NCBI GenBank assembly: GCA_030587505.1
Contig: JAUQYY010000109.1
Coordinates: 1 to 8,902, forward strand
DNA length: 8,902 nt
Direction: 5' to 3'
DNA from: Candidatus Sigynarchaeota archaeon
GTDB taxonomy: Archaea > Asgardarchaeota > Jordarchaeia > Jordarchaeales > Jordarchaeaceae
The notes under the pieces: model-generated
The model's database searches: none
What the model was told of the DNA's origin: nothing
The model's input: only the letters and a program-made list of their open reading frames with translations
Made by a program: the position numbers and the translations under genes
Shown here: one piece after another, positions 5,319 to 8,902 of the stretch
How positions within the stretch are numbered: the first letter of the stretch is position 1
Layout of the letters: each line of letters begins with the position of its first letter

Positions 5319-7044
5319 GGAAATATTAGACAAAATAGTTAGTGAGGGTAACATTTCGCGAGAGGAAGCCTTAAAGCGTATTACTGCGAAAAAGGAGAAA
5401 ATGGGAGGCTTACTCACGGACGAGGGTGCGGCTCACCTTGTCGCTAAGGAGTTGGGGCTCGATGTTTTTGAAAATATCAGCTACAAGAAGCCTTCACTCG
5501 AGATTAAGGATATATCCCTGGACATGAGAAATGTTACGATTACCGGAAGAGTCACCCGCATATTCCCCCCCAGAGAATTCGTTTCAAAGGACGGACGCAG
5601 AGGGAAGATGGCTAGTATTCTGCTCGCGGACAAGTCTGGTGAAATACGGGTTGTGCTGTGGGGCGACCATGTTGAAAGCATAAGTAAGGGCAGACTCAGA
5701 GAGGGGCAGATCATCCGCATATTCTACAGCTATGTTAAGGAGGCGCTTAGGGGTGGTCCCGAGTTGCACTTGGGGTACAGGGGAAGAATAGAGATAGAGC
5801 CCAAAGACGTTAAGGTGAGCGACTACCCTGAGCCCAAGCCTAGACTGCTGAAGATCGGTGAGATCGAGCCGAACATGATGAGCGTGGACACGGTTGGGGT
5901 AGTTCAGAGACTTTCTCCAACATCTGAGTTCACGAGGCAGGACGGCAGTCAAGGAAGAGTCTGTAACATAACCCTCGTGGATGAAAGTGGCGGAATCAGA
6001 ACGGTTTTCTGGGACGATAAGGTGGAACTTGCCGAGAGTCTGAGCGAGGGTGACACTATCAAAATTGAGGGAGGATACACAAGAGTCGGCCTGAGAGACG
6101 AACCAGAGCTGCACGTGGGTAAACTGACAAGAGTGATTGTAAACCCGGACATAAAGGTGAATGTTGAATTAACCAAGCAGCCTCAGGAAGTTTCAGTTAA
6201 GATTAAGGATCTGGAACCCGACATGATGAGTGTGAATCTAGAGGGACGCGTGGTCAGTGTTTCAGATGTTCGCGAATTCACAAGAAAGGATGGGTCGAGC
6301 GGGAAGATGATTCCGTTCACAATTGCGGACGACACGGCGGGTGTTCGTGTCGTGGCTTGGGGTGACCACGTAGACAATCTAATTAACCTCTCTGAGGGAG
6401 ATACGGTTAAAATACACAGAGCATACACACGGACTGGGCTGCTCGGAGAGGTAGAAGTGCATCTGGGCAGGTTCTCTGAGGTGGAGTTGAACCCTCTTGA
6501 AATCAAGATTCCCGATGTTAAACTAGATGTTAAACCCAAGGCCACGGGTTTTACTAGAAAGAACATAGGCGAGTTGAAAGAGAATCAGACCGTTGAGGTT
6601 AGGGCCACCCTTGTTCAGCTCTACCAGAGAAAGCCGGTGTACGAAGCCTGTCCTATATGCTCAAAGAAGGTTGAAATGGTGAATGATGAGTGGGTGTGTG
6701 TTGACTGTGGACCTGTAGATGAACCCGACATCCGATACATGTTTAGTGGTGTTTTAGACGACGGGACGGGTGTGATCCGGGGAAACTTCATGGGGGACGC
6801 TGCCCAAAAGCTGCTGAATATGTCTCCGGAGGAGGCGTACGACCTGATTAAAAAGACCAGCAACCAGACGGAGCCCCTGAAAATAAAGGCTCCAGAGGTG
6901 GAGGGTAAGGAAATAATAGCTATCGGCCGAGTAGTGTACAACGAGTTCTCACAACTCTTAGAACTCAATGTACATGATATCCGTGAGCCTAACCCCGAGG
7001 AAGAATCACGACTGCTTCTATCAAAGCTAAACAAGGAAAACTAG
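5302..7044 (+). CDS. Replication protein A, single-stranded DNA-binding, three OB folds plus zinc finger
   Basis: Archaeal RPA large subunit, 580 aa from TTG 5302. It coats single-stranded DNA in replication, recombination and repair. A helical N-terminal segment (1-60), starting MESKFEEILDKIVSEGNISR, precedes three related OB folds at about 77-165, 194-282 and 310-397. Each has the pattern REF-x-x-KDG...G-x-x-x-x-x-x-LaD-x-x-G-x-x-R-V-x-x-W-x-D, visible as REFVSKDGRRGKM and VVLWGDHVE in the first. Folds two and three are introduced by near-identical linkers, EPNMMSV and EPDMMSV, suggesting duplication. A fourth, zinc-bearing OB-like domain has CPIC (450, 453) and CVDC (466, 469), then DGTGVIRGNFMGDAAQKLL. 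TTG 5302 is chosen because GGAGGG lies 8 nt upstream and relatives begin with this helix. No separate RPA subunit genes are adjacent. Two strong dyads follow the stop. Confidence 0.95.
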   Translation: MESKFEEILDKIVSEGNISREEALKRITAKKEKMGGLLTDEGAAHLVAKELGLDVFENISYKKPSLEIKDISLDMRNVTITGRVTRIFPPREFVSKDGRRGKMASILLADKSGEIRVVLWGDHVESISKGRLREGQIIRIFYSYVKEALRGGPELHLGYRGRIEIEPKDVKVSDYPEPKPRLLKIGEIEPNMMSVDTVGVVQRLSPTSEFTRQDGSQGRVCNITLVDESGGIRTVFWDDKVELAESLSEGDTIKIEGGYTRVGLRDEPELHVGKLTRVIVNPDIKVNVELTKQPQEVSVKIKDLEPDMMSVNLEGRVVSVSDVREFTRKDGSSGKMIPFTIADDTAGVRVVAWGDHVDNLINLSEGDTVKIHRAYTRTGLLGEVEVHLGRFSEVELNPLEIKIPDVKLDVKPKATGFTRKNIGELKENQTVEVRATLVQLYQRKPVYEACPICSKKVEMVNDEWVCVDCGPVDEPDIRYMFSGVLDDGTGVIRGNFMGDAAQKLLNMSPEEAYDLIKKTSNQTEPLKIKAPEVEGKEIIAIGRVVYNEFSQLLELNVHDIREPNPEEESRLLLSKLNKEN

Positions 7045-7050
7045 GACCAT

Positions 7051-7094
7051 ACGGGCCCGTTGTCTGTGATAATCACGGTTCAAAGTTGGACTTT
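7051..7094. repeat. Three adjacent short inverted repeats after RPA
   Basis: ACGGGCCCGT at 7051-7060 is a perfect palindrome. GTGAT/ATCAC (7066-7070 and 7072-7076) flank one base. AAAGT/ACTTT (7082-7086 and 7090-7094) flank TGG. TTTCTCTAG follows the last. Termination structure or operator cluster; no known binding protein can be named. Confidence 0.4.
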
Positions 7095-7120
7095 CTCTAG
7101 TCTTGTGACATGTCTGGAAT

Positions 7121-7132
7121 GGAAAATTATAA
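7121..7132 (+). promoter_or_regulatory. Candidate BRE and TATA box for ZPR1
   Basis: GGAAAATTATAAG-like sequence: purine-rich GGAAAA as a BRE followed by TTATAA. It would start transcription near 7155 and give a leader of about 70 nt before ATG 7228. Confidence 0.4.
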
Positions 7133-7217
7133 GTTTGTTTCCATTAATGTTTTCTGTGTGGTACCCGGTCTCTGTAGGGATATGAGTTAAGAATACGTGG
7201 ACAGGCTGGGGCCAATT

Positions 7218-7223
7218 GGTGAT
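7218..7223 (+). promoter_or_regulatory. Ribosome-binding site deciding the ZPR1 start
   Basis: GGTGAT at 7218-7223 is an exact partner for the archaeal anti-SD and lies 4 nt before ATG 7228. It overlaps the other in-frame starts (TTG 7216, GTG 7219, ATG 7222), which makes those less likely. Confidence 0.6.
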
Positions 7224-7227
7224 GTTT

Positions 7228-7830
7228 ATGGAAGAAAGAGAAGAGTGTCCCATTTGCGGTGGAAAAACGCTTGAGAGTTCTATGACAAGTGTTAACATTC
7301 CCTACTTTAGTGAAATATTTCTAATAAGGGTTCAGTGCTCTTCTTGCGGCTACAGAACCAGCGACTTCATGAACACTAGGTACGGCAAACCGATTAGATG
7401 CACGTACGAGGTTAAAGGTGAGAAAGAGCTTACAGCACGCGTGATCAGGGCTTCAACTGGAACGATAAGAATTCCCGAGCTTGGCACCACCATCGAGCCT
7501 GGCCCGGCTTCCCAAGCGTTTATTACAAATGTTGAGGGCGTCATCGCGAGAATTCTGGATGTTGCGGAGATTGCAAGTGAGTGGGTGGAGTCTGAGGAGG
7601 AAAGGAGAAGATGCGATATAGCCATAGAGAGGATAAAAAAAGCGAAGTCCGGGGAGCTACCCTTCACCCTGATAATTGAGGATCCTTTCGGAAACAGTAT
7701 GATAATCGCTAGGGACCAGTCTAAGGTTCAAATTAAGGAATTAACAGAAGAAGAGTTAAGGGATCTGAGAACCGGAGGCTTAATGTTATTTACGCCCTAT
7801 GATTTTGATGAATATTTGGAAGGAGATTGA
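7228..7830 (+). CDS. ZPR1-family zinc-finger protein
   Basis: Archaeal ZPR1 protein, 200 aa, one zinc finger plus one ZPR1 (A/B-type) domain; eukaryotic ZPR1 has two such units in tandem. The zinc finger uses C7 and C10 (CPICGG) and C37 and C40 (CSSCGYR), separated by the family element VNIPYFSEIFLI. The domain that follows shows RVIRASTGTIRIPELGTTIEPGPASQAFITNVEGVI, an imperfect copy of the IPEL...TTVEG signature of the family. EDPFGNSMI near the C-terminus matches another conserved block. In eukaryotes ZPR1 binds translation elongation factor eEF1A and assists its folding; a similar role with archaeal EF1A is plausible but inferred. ATG 7228 is chosen from the GGTGAT site. The gene is convergent with Sec61-beta across 48 bp ending in a T-rich run. 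Confidence 0.93.
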   Translation: MEEREECPICGGKTLESSMTSVNIPYFSEIFLIRVQCSSCGYRTSDFMNTRYGKPIRCTYEVKGEKELTARVIRASTGTIRIPELGTTIEPGPASQAFITNVEGVIARILDVAEIASEWVESEEERRRCDIAIERIKKAKSGELPFTLIIEDPFGNSMIIARDQSKVQIKELTEEELRDLRTGGLMLFTPYDFDEYLEGD

Positions 7831-7859
7831 CTGAGACCCCTGTATTACATCTGCTTGCT

Positions 7860-7875
7860 GATTTTGTTTTTCTTC
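7860..7875 (+). terminator. T-rich terminator after ZPR1
   Basis: GATTTTGTTTTTCTTC, about 30 bp past the ZPR1 stop and just before the convergent Sec61-beta stop, is the kind of T-run that ends archaeal transcripts. No strong hairpin precedes it. Confidence 0.45.
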
Positions 7876-7878
7876 ACC

Positions 7879-8097
7879 TTAGAAACTGGGCATTCCTGGA
7901 ATGTTAGCGCTTGTTTGTAGAGCGTTCAAGTACAGTGAAATTATCACCGCAACAATGAGAGCAACGCACATTACTACCACTACGATTGGGCTTATCTTTG
8001 GCCCTGCGGTTTCTTCCTCGAAGAATCGTATCAGCCCCGCTCCGGCTACGGGCATAGGTCCTTCCGAGGTTTTTCTCCTTCTCTTTATTTTTGACAA
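7879..8097 (-). CDS. Protein translocase subunit Sec61-beta
   Basis: Sec61-beta (archaeal SecG equivalent), the small tail-anchored subunit of the SecYE-beta channel that moves proteins across or into the membrane, 72 aa. The basic N-terminus MSKIKRRRK is cytoplasmic. The family signature follows: GPMPVAGAGLIRFFEEET (13-30). One membrane helix spans about 37-57 (SPIVVVVMCVALIVAVIISL). Archaeal homologues usually stop soon after this helix; here about 14 more residues follow, ending IPGMPSF, on the outer face. The start is TTG 8097, strongly supported by AGGAGG (8106-8111 on plus coordinates) 8 nt upstream. A TATA-like box lies about 40 bp upstream of the start. No other Sec gene is nearby. 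A longer reading frame on the opposite strand is only a shadow. Confidence 0.94.
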   Translation of the reverse strand: MSKIKRRRKTSEGPMPVAGAGLIRFFEEETAGPKISPIVVVVMCVALIVAVIISLYLNALQTSANIPGMPSF

Positions 8098-8105
8098 ATG
8101 TTCAG

Positions 8106-8111
8106 CCTCCT
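8106..8111 (-). promoter_or_regulatory. Ribosome-binding site for Sec61-beta (TTG start)
   Basis: On the minus strand this reads AGGAGG, ending 8 nt before TTG 8097. It makes the unusual TTG start convincing. Confidence 0.75.
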
Positions 8112-8132
8112 AATGCCCCCTTAGGAAATCAA

Positions 8133-8141
8133 GTATAAAAA
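8133..8141 (-). promoter_or_regulatory. TATA-like box for Sec61-beta
   Basis: On minus this reads TTTTTATAC. A start of transcription about 26 bp downstream would fall near 8110, leaving a very short leader that just includes the AGGAGG site. Confidence 0.5.
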
Positions 8142-8185
8142 TGTTTTCTGGTTTCGAGCGTACTTCCATTTCTCATTCTAATTTG

Positions 8186-8205
8186 CTAGTGTTCACAAAC
8201 GCTAG
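8186..8205 (+). repeat. 8-bp hairpin between Sec61-beta and MazG-like genes
   Basis: CTAGTGTT (8186-8193) pairs with AACGCTAG (8198-8205) around a CACA loop. All eight pairs form on a plus-strand RNA, one of them G-U; on the minus strand that pair is a C-A mismatch. This favours a plus-strand RNA structure, but no plus-strand gene is nearby. Confidence 0.35.
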
Positions 8206-8244
8206 GAATAATCCTTTACCGACAATCACCGCTTTGCGTCATCC

Positions 8245-8276
8245 AAACGGGAATAAAACCGTTTAAAACGTGTTTT
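8245..8276 (-). terminator. Inverted repeats and T-runs after the MazG-like gene
   Basis: AAACGG (8245-8250) and CCGTTT (8259-8264) form a perfect 6-bp dyad, followed by AAAAC/GTTTT arms at 8265-8276. On the minus strand, 35-66 nt past the MazG-like stop, this gives GTTTTAAACGGTTTTATTCC, with two TTTT runs, a plausible archaeal terminator. It could instead be an upstream operator for Sec61-beta. Confidence 0.4.
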
Positions 8277-8310
8277 GTTCCTCCATTGTTCTTGATTCCT
8301 GTGCAGGGCT

Positions 8311-8604
8311 TTACATTCTGAACTCACATTCGCAGGGGTTGGCGCCGCATCTCGGGCACTTGCCAGGATATTTTCTCTGAACGGCTTCTTCGAGGTCTAT
8401 TTCCAGCACGTTGGCTAGACTAGCGAGCCAAGCGAAAACATCGGCGATTTCCTCCCTTATTTTTTCCTCGTCTTCAGCTTTTAGAACACGCGCAAGTTCA
8501 CCTATCTCGCTTACGAGCCAAACAAAATTGCCAAGTCTTCCTCGCTTTTTATCATTCTCGAAGTAGAGGTCACGCATCAGCTTCTGAAATTCCCTTATTT
8601 CCAT
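8311..8604 (-). CDS. MazG-like nucleotide pyrophosphohydrolase with cysteine-rich tail
   Basis: A 97-aa all-alpha NTP pyrophosphohydrolase of the MazG/dUTPase superfamily, which hydrolyses nucleoside triphosphates to the monophosphate and pyrophosphate, often to clear damaged or excess nucleotides. The metal-binding pattern is LVSEIGELARVL (E33, E36) and EEIADVFAWLASLANVL (E52, D55), each on one helix of the bundle; the first Glu of the usual EE pair is Ser here. The C-terminal tail KCPRCGANPCEC (C83, C86, C91, C93) looks like a small metal site. Its length matches single-domain homologues rather than two-domain bacterial MazG. ATG 8604 is supported by GGTGA on the minus strand, 6 nt upstream. 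The substrate cannot be told from sequence. No toxin gene is adjacent, so a toxin-antitoxin role is unsupported. Confidence 0.88.
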   Translation of the reverse strand: MEIREFQKLMRDLYFENDKKRGRLGNFVWLVSEIGELARVLKAEDEEKIREEIADVFAWLASLANVLEIDLEEAVQRKYPGKCPRCGANPCECEFRM

Positions 8605-8902
8605 ACGATGTCACCATACGATTTTCAGGTTCTTAACCCTTGAAATTCTAATCCTTCTGATTTTGAATTGCCATTAAGCCTTTAGCCTTTTAAAAGATAA
8701 GTGTTCTGGAAATAGAGCTTTTGTTGTTTGATACAATTGGTTGAACAAATACTTTAATTGTTATATATTCTAGAGTAACACACCTGTTGAAATTATAAGG
8801 CATCAAAAATCAAGCCTAAAACCAACTAAATATATTTATTAACTAAATGAACAAGTAATATTGAAAATATCCTAGTTTTTAAAAGAAAGGGAACTATAGG
8901 CC
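8605..8902. other. 298-bp AT-rich end region without a gene
   Basis: No convincing coding frame or RNA gene. The sequence is very AT-rich from about 8640 onward. It contains the 12-bp palindrome TAAATATATTTA (8827-8838) and a direct repeat AACTAAAT (8824-8831 and 8841-8848). Several AT boxes could be promoters for a gene beyond the window. Confidence 0.5.
8687..8696 (-). promoter_or_regulatory. Candidate TATA-like element for the MazG-like gene
   Basis: The palindrome CTTTTAAAAG lies about 85 bp upstream of ATG 8604. It would imply a leader of about 60 nt. This is a weak call, because the whole region is AT-rich. Confidence 0.25.

Larger units (their letters stand above)
7045..7227. other. 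183-bp gap with clustered dyads and a ZPR1 promoter
   Basis: No gene seen. Right after the RPA stop come three dyads in 44 bp: the 10-bp palindrome ACGGGCCCGT (7051-7060), GTGATAATCAC (7066-7076) and AAAGTTGGACTTT (7082-7094). They may end the RPA transcript or bind a protein. A promoter-like stretch follows at 7121-7132, then about 70 bp of leader to ZPR1. Confidence 0.5.

Noticed and set aside
5584..6114. Minus-strand open frame (176 codons) inside RPA
   Set aside because: It is antisense to the conserved first and second OB folds and has no recognisable motifs.
7901..8113. Plus-strand frame (70 codons) over Sec61-beta
   Set aside because: The minus strand encodes the Sec61-beta signature behind a perfect ribosome-binding site; this is its shadow.
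8311..8604. MazG-like protein as part of a toxin-antitoxin system
   Set aside because: No MazE or MazF-like gene is adjacent; the neighbours are Sec61-beta and an AT-rich spacer.

Overview
The window looks like chromosomal DNA from an archaeon. It carries Sec61-beta, a three-OB-fold replication protein A with a zinc finger, NucS/EndoMS, a stand-alone ZPR1 protein, an Lrp/AsnC regulator and a KaiC-like ATPase. Its Shine-Dalgarno sequences (GGTGAT, GGAGG) match an archaeal 16S tail, and AT-rich TATA-like boxes precede several genes. An acetate kinase in such a genome is uncommon and is reported for Methanosarcina and for Bathyarchaeia-type lineages. A Bathyarchaeia-like or related anaerobe is therefore my best guess, but the phylum is inference. 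There is no rRNA, tRNA, CRISPR array, complete insertion sequence or phage gene.

Layout: (1) 22-1247, an Lrp regulator and a KaiC-like ATPase form a tight plus-strand operon. (2) 1248-1584, a T-rich gap with inverted and direct repeats. (3) 1585-2685, acetate kinase, whose 3' end overlaps a convergent PHP phosphoesterase (2638-3432, minus) by 48 bp. (4) 3433-3695, a gap with a GC-richer, gene-like island that I cannot assign. (5) 3696-4232, a small SAM methyltransferase on the minus strand, divergent from nucS. (6) 4286-7044, nucS followed by an RPA gene, with a possible small ORF or long leader between them: a genome-maintenance pair. (7) 7228-7830, ZPR1, convergent with Sec61-beta (7879-8097, minus). 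(8) 8311-8604, a MazG-like NTP pyrophosphohydrolase on the minus strand, then 298 bp of AT-rich DNA without a recognisable gene.

How the genes work together: NucS cuts mismatched DNA and ends in a PIP-like motif for the sliding clamp. RPA coats the single-stranded DNA produced in replication and repair, and the MazG-like enzyme may clean the nucleotide pool, so these fit one genome-integrity theme. Acetate kinase would make ATP from acetyl phosphate, but no phosphotransacetylase is visible. The Lrp and KaiC-like pair looks like a regulator and an ATP-driven signalling switch expressed together.

Start codons were revised where ribosome-binding sites allow: the KaiC-like gene at ATG 522, RPA at TTG 5302, ZPR1 at ATG 7228 and Sec61-beta at TTG 8097 all sit behind good sites. 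I did not find a clearly new multi-gene system. The best candidates for novelty are the unassigned island at 3530-3680, the region upstream of RPA, the PHP enzyme with an altered metal-site motif, and the acetate kinase locus.
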